DNA of 64,000 bases from Pseudomonas sp. WS 5079. GTDB taxonomy: Bacteria > Pseudomonadota > Gammaproteobacteria > Pseudomonadales > Pseudomonadaceae. How positions within the stretch are numbered: the first letter of the stretch is position 1; every line of letters begins with the position of its first letter. Made by a program: the position numbers and the translations under genes. The notes beneath the pieces are model-generated. The model made no database searches. It was not told the DNA's origin and was given only the letters and a program-made list of their open reading frames with translations. Positions 35,821 through 45,101 of this stretch are shown piece after piece. Location: NCBI RefSeq assembly GCF_012985465.1, contig NZ_JAAQWN010000009.1, forward strand, positions 1 through 64,000. The letters are read 5' to 3'.

Positions 35821-36597
35821 ATGAACGATGATTTGAAGCAGTCAGGCTCTACTACCACCTCGCAAACCACCACCTCGTTAGAGCAGGTTAAAACCGGCAG
35901 GGTCTTGGATTTCACCTGGGCGCCAAACGCCAACACAACGACCACCACCGTCTCGGCGGACTTTGTCGACTACAAGGTCGACACCTCCCAGGGCAGCCCT
36001 ACTGGAGACAGCCACTCCATTGCGCGGTTTACCTATGTCCAAGCTAAGGGTGGCGGCCAGATCAGTCAGCTGTTCCTTGAAGAGATGCGTGCCGGCGTAC
36101 GTGCCAACACCCAGATCGGGCTGATGGTAGGACGCAAATGGGTTCTGGATCCCAACGCTGAAGTATCAGGCAGCATCGGCACCTACGTGGTCGAGCAATT
36201 CGATGACATGCGCGCCAGTGTCAATTATGTCGGCGCCTTCGCCCGCGTCTTCGCCGACCCACGAATGGTCAGCTACCACGCTGGGGGCCACGTACACACC
36301 AACGTCTCTATCAGCAGCAGCAGGGCCCTGACCATGGCTGATTCCGGTAAGTCGATCCTGGTCATTAGTGATACTGACGTCACGCTCACCATTGGTGATG
36401 ACGTGACTGAAGGGTTCAGGGTGAATCTGATCCAGGCGGCCGCCGGCAAGGTCAACATCGCCGTATCGAGCAGCCATGTGATCTACAGCAATGCTGGGAG
36501 TCGCACACGCACGCTCAACCCACTGGATGAGCTGGAAGTCAGTACCTTCCCATTCGGCCCGGTGTTCCTGGCCTTCCGGGTCAGACCTACTGCCTAA
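35821..36597 (+). CDS. Phage/island protein with beta-rich C-terminal domain
   Basis: A 258-residue soluble protein without signal peptide. The N-terminus is Ser/Thr-rich (SGSTTTSQTTTSLEQV). The middle has TYVQAKGGGQISQLFLEEMRAG. The last 90 residues (SRALTMADSGKSILVISDTD, VTLTIGDDVTEGFRVNLIQAAAGKV) look like a beta-helical or fibre-tip domain found at the ends of phage structural proteins. AAGGA at 35808 favours ATG 35821 over 35812. The 3' end is repeated at 44953-44977 in the right copy of the unit. Confidence 0.65.
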   Translation: MNDDLKQSGSTTTSQTTTSLEQVKTGRVLDFTWAPNANTTTTTVSADFVDYKVDTSQGSPTGDSHSIARFTYVQAKGGGQISQLFLEEMRAGVRANTQIGLMVGRKWVLDPNAEVSGSIGTYVVEQFDDMRASVNYVGAFARVFADPRMVSYHAGGHVHTNVSISSSRALTMADSGKSILVISDTDVTLTIGDDVTEGFRVNLIQAAAGKVNIAVSSSHVIYSNAGSRTRTLNPLDELEVSTFPFGPVFLAFRVRPTA

Positions 36598-36721
36598 CGA
36601 TCCATTGCGCGCTGGCAGAGGTGGTTCTTACTGCCAGCGCCGTAATCACCGACAGTCCTGGCTCACACTGCCGGCCAGCGGAATAGAAGAGGCAGGCTAG
36701 TTCGGGAAATTTCAGGGAGGA

Positions 36722-37020
36722 ATGCCGCCCACCCTTCCAAGTATCTGCTGATCAACAAGCAGGGAAAAGGATGACGAAGGGGATGCTGCGCTTGCGCTGG
36801 GACAAGGCGCGAGAGATGGCTTGCGAGAAAGCTATCGAACAAGGAGATCCGGCGCTCGCCGCGAAGCTCGGCGGGTTTCAGTTGCGAGATATTCGACCCA
36901 AGGCGGCGTCGGAAATCGTGGATATCGGCAACGCAAGCCTGCTGCTGGGCACAGCAATCAGGAAGTCACAAAGCGCGTTGACAGAAGGCTCAGCGCCACT
37001 ACGAAGCCGTCAAAATAGAA
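36722..37020 (+). pseudogene. Tyrosine integrase, C-terminal remnant (left copy)
   Basis: The segment encodes HPSKYLLINKQGK, then after a frameshift MTKGMLRLRWDKAREMACEK, then LRDIRPKAASEIVDIGNASLLLG and, after a second frameshift, HSNQEVTKRVDRRLSATTKP. This is the end of a phage-type tyrosine recombinase (HDIRxKAASE and LLGH boxes, with the final Tyr region changed to VDRR). At least two frameshifts and no upstream half make it inactive. Confidence 0.8.
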
Positions 37021-37023
37021 AAG

Positions 37024-37042
37024 TTATGGAACGGTTCCATAA
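37024..37042. repeat. 19-base perfect palindrome beside integrase tail (left)
   Basis: TTATGGAAC-G-GTTCCATAA immediately follows the integrase remnant, and the same palindrome occurs at 45407-45425. Confidence 0.7.
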
Positions 37043-37114
37043 AAATACAAGCCAGCCACAGCCGAACCCCAGAAACACAAAAGCCCCGCATAAGCCGGGC
37101 TTTTATCTGCATCT

Positions 37115-37180
37115 TGGCGGGAAACCAGGGACTCGAACCCTGGGAGCTCTATTAACGTTCGCCGGCTTTCAAAACTGGTG
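37115..37180 (-). repeat. tRNA-Ser 3' fragment (att-like remnant)
   Basis: On the minus strand 66 bases, from the anticodon arm to CCA, match the intact tRNA-Ser at 45517-45582 with about eight differences. The 5' part of a tRNA is absent. This is the expected scar of an element that integrated into the 3' end of tRNA-Ser. Confidence 0.8.
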
Positions 37181-37676
37181 TTTTTTTCTTTAAATTCAGC
37201 AAGTTAACCTTTTTAGCGCTTCCGCATCCCTCCATATTTCGATACGCTGAAAGCTCCATAACTCAAGGGGTGCACATCAGATTGCGGAAATGATTTACTC
37301 CCCACCCCGACGTCCTGCCCACCAGCACACAAACTACCAAATTGCCCACGATTCGTGGCGTTTGTCCTATGGCCCCCCAGCGGCATTTGTAAAAGGCAAA
37401 GGGGTAAATACGTCTGAAAGGTAGGATTGATCGGTCAGTCAGCAAAATGAGGGTAAAAATCGCCTCATGAAACGCCCAAGGAGTTATCGCCTGGCCCTCC
37501 CGCACCACCTCTATGCATTTATTTTGTGAATAACGCTGCATTCCCCACGTTTTACGTAAAAAATCCTACAACTGATGTAGCAGACAGTTTAATGATGGCT
37601 CAACTGTGCAAAGTCCCTGAGTTCACCGTTTGGCTAGGGGTATGGATTGTGTGTATTTCTACGTTAAGGATGTCGA
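37181..37676. promoter_or_regulatory. Region upstream of the TPS operon
   Basis: About 495 bases without a convincing gene. They contain copy 2 of a dispersed element (37298-37397) and a perfect 12-base palindrome TTTTACGTAAAA (37550-37561) about 115 bases before the tpsB start. AT-rich sequence around 37520-37610 is the likely promoter region. Confidence 0.5.
37298..37397. repeat. Dispersed intergenic element, copy 2
   Basis: It aligns with 30646-30741 (shared GACGTCCTGCC, ACACAAACT and GTTTGTCCTATG blocks). The minus strand can encode a peptide with LVVCVLVGRTSGWG, parallel to copy 1. Confidence 0.5.
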
Positions 37677-39389
37677 GTGCCGAATCAGCCCTCAACCCAA
37701 CGCCTGTGTTGTATCCAGAGCCTGGGCGTCGCCCTGCTCTGCCTGTGCGCGCTGCCGGCCGCCGCCGATGGGCGGCAAGCGGGCCAGGAAGCGCTGCGCT
37801 TGCAGCAGCAACAGCAGCGCGACTTGCAGCAATTACACCTGGAGCAGCGCCAACGGCAGCTGCAACGCGGTAGTTTCAGTACGCAAGCGGCCACGCCGGC
37901 CTTGCCAACAGACATAGCCAAAGACGAACGCTGCTGGCCGCTAAGTGGCACGCGCCTGGCCGGGGTCACGCTGTTCAGCAAGGCTGAGCTGAACCAACGC
38001 ATCGAACCCTACGTGGCGCCGTGCATGGGCGTCACCCAGATCAACCGCCTGCTGGCCGAGATCACCCAGCTGTATGTGCAAGCCGGCTATATCGCCAGCC
38101 GCCCGTACCTGATCAGCCCGCCAGCGGCCGGGCAGTCGCTGGATATTCACGTCGAAGAGGGCTACCTCGAAGCCATCGAACTGGCCGACCAGAGCCTGCC
38201 GGTGTCGTTAGGCGGCGCGTTCCCCGGGATGCTCGGCAAGCCGCTGAACCTGCGCGATTTGGAACAAGGCCTGGACCAGCTCAACCGCCTGCGTTCGGTG
38301 GACCTCACCGCCGACATCGCCCCTGGCAGTGAAGCTGGCGCCTCGCGCATCATCCTGCGCTCGCGCAGCACGGCGTCACGCTGGGGGCTGGGGCTTGGAG
38401 TGGATAACCTCGGCAGCGCCGGCACGGGGCGTGATCGCAATGCCATCAACCTGAGCCTGGACAGCCCGCTCACGCTCAACGATTCGCTCAACCTGAGCTT
38501 CAGCGACACGCTCAACCACGGGCCGCGCTACAGCCGCAGCAACAGCCTGTTTTATTCCATCCCTTACGGGTACTGGACTTACAGCCTGTTCGCCAGCCAC
38601 AACGAATACCGCTCGCCGTACAAGCTCAGCCGCGCCACGTTTTACAACAGCGGCCGTACCGACCAGGTCAGTTTGCGCACCGACCGCGTGCTGTGGCGCG
38701 ACCAGGGCCATCAACTCAGCGCCAACCTGCAACTGGCCTACAAGGACGTCGACAGCTACCTGCAAAAGGTTCGCTTAGGCATCCAGAGCCCGACGCTGAC
38801 AGTGGCCGAGGCTGGCCTGAATCTGTTCTGGCTCAACAGCGCAGTGTGGAACCTCGACGTCAATTACGCCCAAGGCCTGACATGGTTCGGCGCCGACCGT
38901 GATGCTGAGCAAACGCAAAAAAACCTGCCCCAGGCGCAATTCCATAAGTACCGCGCCAACCTCACCCAATGGCGCAACGGCCAATGGCTGGGGCAACCGT
39001 GGCAGTGGCAGAGCCAGCTGTCGGCGCAATACAGCCCGGATGCGTTGCCTGCCATCGAACAACTGCTGGGTACCGACGATTCGGCGGTGCGTGGCTACCG
39101 CGAAAACATCGCGTCCGGGGCCATCGGCGCGGTATGGCGCAACACCTTGCGCCTGCCGCTCACCAGCGACCTGCCGGTAACAATCACCCCGCGCCTGGGC
39201 CTGGACAACGGCTGGATCAAGCGCGAACACGGCGCTCAAAGCCAGCGCCTGAGCGGTGCCAGTGCAGGACTCAACCTGAGCTGGAAAAACGTGCAACTGG
39301 ACCTCGATTACCAACGCAACCTCAACACGCCCACAGGGTTTGGCCAGGAGCGGGAGGTCTGGCTGACGCGCCTTAGCGTGCAGATTTGA
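37677..39389 (+). CDS. Two-partner secretion outer-membrane translocator (TpsB, ShlB/FhaC family)
   Basis: A 570-residue outer-membrane protein that would export the next gene product. In order: signal peptide (to about AAAADG, residue 30), a Gln-rich helix (QQQQQRDLQQLHLEQRQ), two POTRA domains (GVTLFSKAELNQRIEPYVAPCMGVTQINRLL and YVQAGYIASRPYL), then the 16-strand barrel ending WLTRLSVQI. It starts at GTG 37677 with AAGGA 8 bases upstream. It is 104 bases before tpsA. Confidence 0.93.
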   Translation: MPNQPSTQRLCCIQSLGVALLCLCALPAAADGRQAGQEALRLQQQQQRDLQQLHLEQRQRQLQRGSFSTQAATPALPTDIAKDERCWPLSGTRLAGVTLFSKAELNQRIEPYVAPCMGVTQINRLLAEITQLYVQAGYIASRPYLISPPAAGQSLDIHVEEGYLEAIELADQSLPVSLGGAFPGMLGKPLNLRDLEQGLDQLNRLRSVDLTADIAPGSEAGASRIILRSRSTASRWGLGLGVDNLGSAGTGRDRNAINLSLDSPLTLNDSLNLSFSDTLNHGPRYSRSNSLFYSIPYGYWTYSLFASHNEYRSPYKLSRATFYNSGRTDQVSLRTDRVLWRDQGHQLSANLQLAYKDVDSYLQKVRLGIQSPTLTVAEAGLNLFWLNSAVWNLDVNYAQGLTWFGADRDAEQTQKNLPQAQFHKYRANLTQWRNGQWLGQPWQWQSQLSAQYSPDALPAIEQLLGTDDSAVRGYRENIASGAIGAVWRNTLRLPLTSDLPVTITPRLGLDNGWIKREHGAQSQRLSGASAGLNLSWKNVQLDLDYQRNLNTPTGFGQEREVWLTRLSVQI

Positions 39390-39493
39390 GCAACACCTGT
39401 TTAGCCTGAGTTTACCGCCGTACCTGACCACCACAGCAGCGTTGCAACGAACAACGCACGTCGCGGATCAGCCAACACAGAGCGAATTTATTT

Positions 39494-42400
39494 ATGCCGA
39501 CTGACACCCATACGTTTCACCTTTCACCCCAGGGCAAACTGCGCTGGGCCATCGCCAGCCTGTTCCTGCTACCGCAGCTGGTACTGGCCGGTGGCTTAAC
39601 CGTCGTCGAAGGGCCTGGCGGTACGCCGCAGCTGCAAAACCAGGGCGGCGTGCCCATCGTCAACATCGTCGCGCCGAATGCCGGCGGCCTGTCCCATAAC
39701 CAGTTCCTGGACTACAACGTCGACCGCCAGGGCGTGGTGTTGAACAACGCCTTGCAGGCTGGTCAATCGCAACTCGCCGGGCAGCTGGCGGCCAACCCGC
39801 AGTTCCAGGGCCAGGCGGCGAGCGTGATCCTCAACGAAGTGGTGAGCCGCAACGCCTCGGCCATCAACGGCGCTCAGGAGATTTTTGGCCGGGCTGCCGA
39901 TTATGTGCTGGCCAACCCCAATGGCATTTCCGTCAACGGCGGCAGTTTCATCAACACCCCAAATGCCAACCTGGTAGTGGGCCGCCCTGAACTCAACGAC
40001 GGCAAGCTGCAAGGCTTGAACACTCGCGATGCAAGCGGCCAACTGACGGTGCAAGGCCAGGGCCTGCAAAACGGTGCGGGTTCGATCAACCTGATCGCGC
40101 CGCGTATCGACAGCGATGGGCGCCTCAGTGCGCGTGACCAATTGAACCTCACGGTCGGCCGCAATCAGGTCGACTACGCCAGCGGCCAGGTGCGCCAGGT
40201 CGACCCGGCGAGCAAAACCCAGGACCAGCGTATCGACGCCCGCCTGTTCGGGGCAATGCAGGCCGGCCGTATCAACATCATCAGCACCGCCGAAGGTGCC
40301 GGGGTGCGCGTGGGTGCGGTGCAAGTCGCGGGCCGTGATGGGGTGAAGGTCAGCTCGGCCGGCAACCTCGATATCAGCGGCCAGGTCTACGCCAACAGCC
40401 TCGACGCCACCCGCGCCGGTGTGCAGAGCCGCCAGGGCGATGTCGACTTGCACAGTGCCAAAGACTTGAGCCTCGCCGCCACCGACGTCGGCGGGCGCAA
40501 CGTCAAGCTCGACGCCGGCCGCAACCTCACCCTCAGCAGCCTGGAAAGCAAAAAACTTCAGGAAAAACGTGAGCAGTGGAACAACAGCAACTTCCTGTTC
40601 ACCTACGAAACCTATGACCGCACCACCACCGACAAGGACTCGCGTCAGCACGGCAACAACGTCGTCGCACAACAACAGGCCACGCTGTTGTCCGGCGCCA
40701 ACACCCAGATCAAGGCCAGCAAGGTCGAAGCGGGCGACGCATTGCGCGTCAACAGCGGCGCCGACCTGCAACTGAGCGCCGCCACCGAAACCCACGAAAC
40801 CCGCGACCAGGGCAAACACCGCAAGCACCTGTGGAAAGCCAACTGGGACAATTCCAGCAGCGAACAGCGCAGCGTCACCAGCAGCCTCAAGGCCGGCAAA
40901 GCCCTGGAGCTGACCAGCCAGCAAAAACTGCAACTGCAAGGCGCCGAACTGAAATCTGCGGGCGACATTCAATTGGCCGCTCGGCAAGTCGACATCACCA
41001 GCGCCAGCCGTACCCAGCGCAGCAGCGACAACGCTTACTCCGGCGACCTGACTGGCGGCAGTTTCTTCGGCAAGAACGGCGATGGCGATAAGGGCAAGAC
41101 CCTGAACACCGGCAGCAAGGTCAACGCCGATGGCAAGCTGATCGTCAAGGCGGACGACGTGCGCATCAATGGCAGCCAGGCGCGTGGTGGCCGACAGGCC
41201 AGCGTCATCAGCGACAAAGGCTCGCTGGTGATCGACGGCGTGCAAAACACCTCCCACGACAATAGCTACAGCAACGACAGCAAGTTCTTCGGTATCACCA
41301 AGGATGAAAGCCGCAAGAACCTCAAGGACAGCACCGTCGTCGCCAGCAACCTGCGCTCGGACAGCAACCTCAAACTGCAAAGCGCCAAAGACATCAGCGT
41401 CAGCGGCTCCAAGGTCTCTGCGGCAGGCGAACTGCAAGCGAATGCCAAGGGTGACATCAAAGTCGCGTCGGCTGAAAACACCTCTCACACCACTACCAGC
41501 ACTCACACGCGGGGTTTCGATGGCTACGCCAAGGAGACCGCCGACGGCACGCGTCAGTACCGCGCGGGTGTGAACTATGCAGACCAGCAGCACGCCAGCA
41601 AGACCGACACCACCCAGCAGCAAGCTTCCAGCCTCAGCGGCGGCAGCCTGGCCGTCACGGCCGGTGGCGACGTTAGCATCAAGGGTTCCGAGCTGAAGGC
41701 GACCCAGGGCGATGCGACCGTGAGCGGCAAAAACGTCGAGCTGTTGGCGATCGATGACAGCACCCGGAGCCAAACCGACACCACCACCACCGCTGGCGGC
41801 GTGTATTACACCGGCGGCCTGGACCGAGCCGGCAATGGTGCGCAGTTCAGCCACCAGAGCAGCAATGACACCAGCCACAAAACCACCGCGCAAACCAGCA
41901 GCGTGGCGTCGGCCGGCACGCTGACGATCAACGCCGGCAACACCCTGACCAGCCAGGGCGCGCAGGTGAAGGCCGGTTCTGAGTTGCAGGTCAACGCGGC
42001 GCAGGTCGATAACCAGGCGGCGCATAACACCGAGACCGGCACCCACAAAGAGAACGGTTGGACCGCCGACGTCGGCGCCAATGTTGAATACAAAGGCATC
42101 ACCCGGCCGATCGAAAAAGCCGTCAACGGCGTGGCCCAGGCCAAATTCCATCAGCCCGGCCTGCTGGATGCCTTCGAGCAACCGAATGTCGGGCTCGATG
42201 TGGAAGTCGGCCATACCAACAAGACCCGCACACAGCAGGACAGTACCGCCGTGGTCAGCCAGTTCAGCGGTGGCACGGTGCAGGTCAATGTCGCCAACAC
42301 CGTGAAAGATGAAGGCACCCAGTACCGCGCCAGTGAGGGCGGGCTGAAGATCAATGCCGGCGAGCACCTCGCCACGGCGGCCGCCAACACCCACACCAGC

Positions 42401-44446
42401 AGCGAGCAAAGCGTTGACGCCAAAGTGGGCGTGCGCGTCTACACCACCACCGGTGAAGACTTGAACGTGCGCGGCAATGGCGCAGGCGGCAGCAGCGATG
42501 TGCGCGAATCCAGCAGCACGGCGGTGGTCGGCAGCTACGCCGGGACCCAGGGTGTGAACATCGAGACCCAAGGCGACGCGCGTTATGAAGGCAGCCAGTT
42601 CAACGGCGGCCAGGCGGGCGTCAACCTCAAAGCCGGTGGCGAATTGGCGCTGAACCAGGCCAGCGATACCCAGAGCAGCACCAATAACAGCCTGCGTGGC
42701 AGCGGTTCATTGACCGTGGGCACGGCGCCGGGCAGCAACGGTACGAACGTCAACCTCGGTGCCGGTGTGCAACTGGACGACAAGCGCCTTAACACCCAGG
42801 ACAGCCAGGCGCGTGTCGCGACGCTGCAGGGCAACGGCCCGATCCAGCTCAGCAGCGGTGGCGACATGACCCTGCAAGGCACCAAGGTCGGCAGCAGCAC
42901 GGCGAAGACCGGTGACATCAGCCTCAACGCTGGCGGCAAGCTGAACCTGCAAGCAGCCACCGATACTCATGTGAGCAGCGGCAGCAACCTGGGCGGCGGC
43001 CTGACGGTCGGTGCCGGCAAGACCAGCAGCGCTGAAAGCAGCGGCACCACCGGCAGCCTGAGCGCCAACTTCAACATCGGCAAAGTCGCCGAAAACGACC
43101 AAGGCGTTAGCGTCGGGCAGTTGCACAGCAACGGCAAGGTGAGCCTCACCAGCGGCGCCAACGCGGCGGATGCGATCCACCTGCAAGGCACTCAGGTGGT
43201 GGCTGACAGCGTCAATCTGGATGCGCAAAACGGCGGCATCCTGCAAGAGTCGGCGCAATCGACCCAGGCGCATAACAGCTGGGGCGTGACCCTGGGCGCA
43301 GGCGGCAGCGGCGGCAAAACCACCCTGGCCGACGCCGGTGAACATGACACCCCCAAGACCCAGCACGGCATCAATGCGCGGGCCAAGGTCGACGTGGATC
43401 ACCTGCAAGGCACCACCCAGCACGACAGCCTGATCAAGGCGAATAAGGTGGTGATCAACAGTGCCGGTGACACCCATCTGGCCGGCGCGCGGATTGAAGC
43501 CGAGCAGGTCAGTGGCAATGTCGGCGGCGACCTCATCATTGAGAGCCGCAAGGATCAAGTCAGCAGCACCCAAGTCAACGTCGACGCCAAGCTTGATGTC
43601 GAGAAAAACCAGCCCGGTGTGGTCAACAAACTGGCCAAGGCTAGCGGCCCGCTCAAGGACAAGGTGCAAGCCAAGGCCGAGGGCGCGTTTGACAAGCACC
43701 GCGAAAAGCTCGAGAACGCCGTGGACAAGGGCACCAAGCACCTGGCCTCGGCAAAGGACAGCGTGGTCAACAGCGTTGGTAACGCCAAGGAACGCCTGGG
43801 CGAAAAACTCACCCGCAGCGGTAGCTACGACGTGAACCCCGAGCCCCGCGGCGCCTTCGGTACGAGCGTGGACAAAGCCAAGGCTTACCTGGCGGACAAG
43901 AAGGATGCCGTGGGCACTCGCCTGTCCGACCTCAAGGAAAAGGCCTGGCCAAAATCCACTGACAGCTACGCCGTCAGCGGCAAAAACACCACCGGCAGTT
44001 CGGTGGCCAATACCACCGAAAACGTGCTGTTCGGCGACAAGAGCGGCAACACGTCCTACACCCCGACGTTGAACCTGGACGTCAGCCATGTGGTGAAAGA
44101 TAGCGTCACTCAAGCGTCGGGCATCCGCACGCAAGGCGTCAACCTGCAGGTGAGTGGCGAAACCCACCTGACTGGCGCCCGGATCAGCGCGGACCAGGGC
44201 AAGGTCGACCTGGGTGGTTCCAAGGTGACGGCAGCGACGTTGGCCGGCAGCGATTACCGAGCGGATGTCGGGCTGAACCTGTCGAAGTCACCGGTCAATC
44301 TGGTGCTGGGCGCCAAGGACGAATTGACCCAGAAACAGGACGACGCCATACGTAAGGATCAAGCCTTCAACCTTGGACCGCTGAGAGTCGGCGGGCACAG
44401 TGATCGCCAGGCGTTACAGGCCGGGATTGATCAGCAAACCAATTAA
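39494..44446 (+). CDS. Large exported filamentous hemagglutinin-like adhesin (TpsA)
   Basis: A 1650-residue secreted protein. An extended signal peptide ends at VLA (about residue 32). The TPS domain follows (GGLTVVEGPGG, NHNQ-like LSHNQFLDYNVD, and ANPNGISVNGG with the NPNG motif). The bulk (about 300-1370) is repeat-rich beta-helix with hemagglutinin-repeat motifs (LSGANTQIKASKVEAGDALRV). Residues about 1380-1487 form a Lys/Ala/Asp-rich helical insert (LASAKDSVVNSVGNAKERLG). It has no VENN pretoxin motif, no recognisable toxin domain and no immunity gene after it, so an adhesin rather than an active CdiA is favoured. Confidence 0.9.
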   Translation: MPTDTHTFHLSPQGKLRWAIASLFLLPQLVLAGGLTVVEGPGGTPQLQNQGGVPIVNIVAPNAGGLSHNQFLDYNVDRQGVVLNNALQAGQSQLAGQLAANPQFQGQAASVILNEVVSRNASAINGAQEIFGRAADYVLANPNGISVNGGSFINTPNANLVVGRPELNDGKLQGLNTRDASGQLTVQGQGLQNGAGSINLIAPRIDSDGRLSARDQLNLTVGRNQVDYASGQVRQVDPASKTQDQRIDARLFGAMQAGRINIISTAEGAGVRVGAVQVAGRDGVKVSSAGNLDISGQVYANSLDATRAGVQSRQGDVDLHSAKDLSLAATDVGGRNVKLDAGRNLTLSSLESKKLQEKREQWNNSNFLFTYETYDRTTTDKDSRQHGNNVVAQQQATLLSGANTQIKASKVEAGDALRVNSGADLQLSAATETHETRDQGKHRKHLWKANWDNSSSEQRSVTSSLKAGKALELTSQQKLQLQGAELKSAGDIQLAARQVDITSASRTQRSSDNAYSGDLTGGSFFGKNGDGDKGKTLNTGSKVNADGKLIVKADDVRINGSQARGGRQASVISDKGSLVIDGVQNTSHDNSYSNDSKFFGITKDESRKNLKDSTVVASNLRSDSNLKLQSAKDISVSGSKVSAAGELQANAKGDIKVASAENTSHTTTSTHTRGFDGYAKETADGTRQYRAGVNYADQQHASKTDTTQQQASSLSGGSLAVTAGGDVSIKGSELKATQGDATVSGKNVELLAIDDSTRSQTDTTTTAGGVYYTGGLDRAGNGAQFSHQSSNDTSHKTTAQTSSVASAGTLTINAGNTLTSQGAQVKAGSELQVNAAQVDNQAAHNTETGTHKENGWTADVGANVEYKGITRPIEKAVNGVAQAKFHQPGLLDAFEQPNVGLDVEVGHTNKTRTQQDSTAVVSQFSGGTVQVNVANTVKDEGTQYRASEGGLKINAGEHLATAAANTHTSSEQSVDAKVGVRVYTTTGEDLNVRGNGAGGSSDVRESSSTAVVGSYAGTQGVNIETQGDARYEGSQFNGGQAGVNLKAGGELALNQASDTQSSTNNSLRGSGSLTVGTAPGSNGTNVNLGAGVQLDDKRLNTQDSQARVATLQGNGPIQLSSGGDMTLQGTKVGSSTAKTGDISLNAGGKLNLQAATDTHVSSGSNLGGGLTVGAGKTSSAESSGTTGSLSANFNIGKVAENDQGVSVGQLHSNGKVSLTSGANAADAIHLQGTQVVADSVNLDAQNGGILQESAQSTQAHNSWGVTLGAGGSGGKTTLADAGEHDTPKTQHGINARAKVDVDHLQGTTQHDSLIKANKVVINSAGDTHLAGARIEAEQVSGNVGGDLIIESRKDQVSSTQVNVDAKLDVEKNQPGVVNKLAKASGPLKDKVQAKAEGAFDKHREKLENAVDKGTKHLASAKDSVVNSVGNAKERLGEKLTRSGSYDVNPEPRGAFGTSVDKAKAYLADKKDAVGTRLSDLKEKAWPKSTDSYAVSGKNTTGSSVANTTENVLFGDKSGNTSYTPTLNLDVSHVVKDSVTQASGIRTQGVNLQVSGETHLTGARISADQGKVDLGGSKVTAATLAGSDYRADVGLNLSKSPVNLVLGAKDELTQKQDDAIRKDQAFNLGPLRVGGHSDRQALQAGIDQQTN

Positions 44447-44634
44447 CTAGCAATCCACTCGTGGAAGCAGGAGGCTATCCTGCTTCCACTACTGATCGCG
44501 TAAACACCAAAATCCGTATGCGTGAATTAGAGTTTTTCTATGTTAACCAACCCTCGCTGAAATCCATCGACTTCCACGAAAAGCACATCTGCGCCATCAT
44601 CAGCCTACGCTGTTCACTCAAAGGAGGAACACCG

Positions 44635-44844
44635 ATGCCGAACGCTGACTTACTCCCTTCCCTGCTGTCCAAAATCAACGAAAACTAACTCGCCCTTGAA
44701 GCAGCCATCATGGAGCTTACGAACTAGGTTGAGCAGCAAGGCGGTACAGAAATTGCCGACAACGTGCGTGGTGTACTGGATACCATCGACCGCAACGAAG
44801 AGTTCATCAAGCTGACCTTGGCGGTCCTTATGACGCCTGACTAA
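44635..44844 (+). pseudogene. Small island protein with two nonsense codons (right copy)
   Basis: AAGGAGGAACACCG precedes an ATG encoding MPNADLLPSLLSKINEN, then TAA where the left copy has CAA. The frame continues LALEAAIMELTN, then TAG where the left copy has TGG, and on through IADNVRGVLDTIDRNEEFI to a stop at 44844. The intact protein would be about 69 residues. Confidence 0.7.
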
Positions 44845-44952
44845 TCAACAGAGACCGTTAGCTCTTAACGCCCCCCACTCCCCGGTCAGAGAGGTGGGAC
44901 TCTTTCGAGCACAGCACTGCGAAAAGCTCATTATCATCAGGAGGGTTGCCGA
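44845..44952. other. Junction between right-copy segments
   Basis: About 108 bases without a gene join the small pseudogene to the tail of the 258-residue gene. IS, Gp157 and most of the 258-residue gene, present in the left unit, are missing here. Confidence 0.4.
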
Positions 44953-45101
44953 CCTTCCGGGTCAGACCTACTGCCTAACGATCCATTGCGCGCTGGCAGA
45001 GGTGGATCTTACTGCCAGCGCCGTAATCACCGACAGTCCTGGCTCGCACTGCCGGCCAGCGGAATAGAAGAGGCAGGCTAGTTCGGGAAATTTCAGAGAG
45101 G

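Larger units (their letters stand above)
36572..37180. repeat. Left copy of duplicated integration unit
   Basis: From CCTTCCGGGTCAGACCTACT onward this segment is collinear with 44953-45582: the end of the 258-residue gene, a GCGCTGGCAG/CTGCCAGCGC hairpin (36609-36640), an integrase tail, a palindrome and a tRNA-Ser fragment. It marks the left border of the TPS island. Confidence 0.8.

Noticed and set aside
39596..42571. A 991-codon open frame on the minus strand opposite tpsA
   Set aside because: It is a long antisense frame caused by GC-rich repetitive coding sequence. It has no ribosome site and a low-complexity product without recognisable domains, while tpsA on the plus strand is clear.
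39494..44446. Contact-dependent inhibition toxin (CdiA)
   Set aside because: No VENN motif, no toxin-like C-terminal domain and no small immunity gene directly after it.
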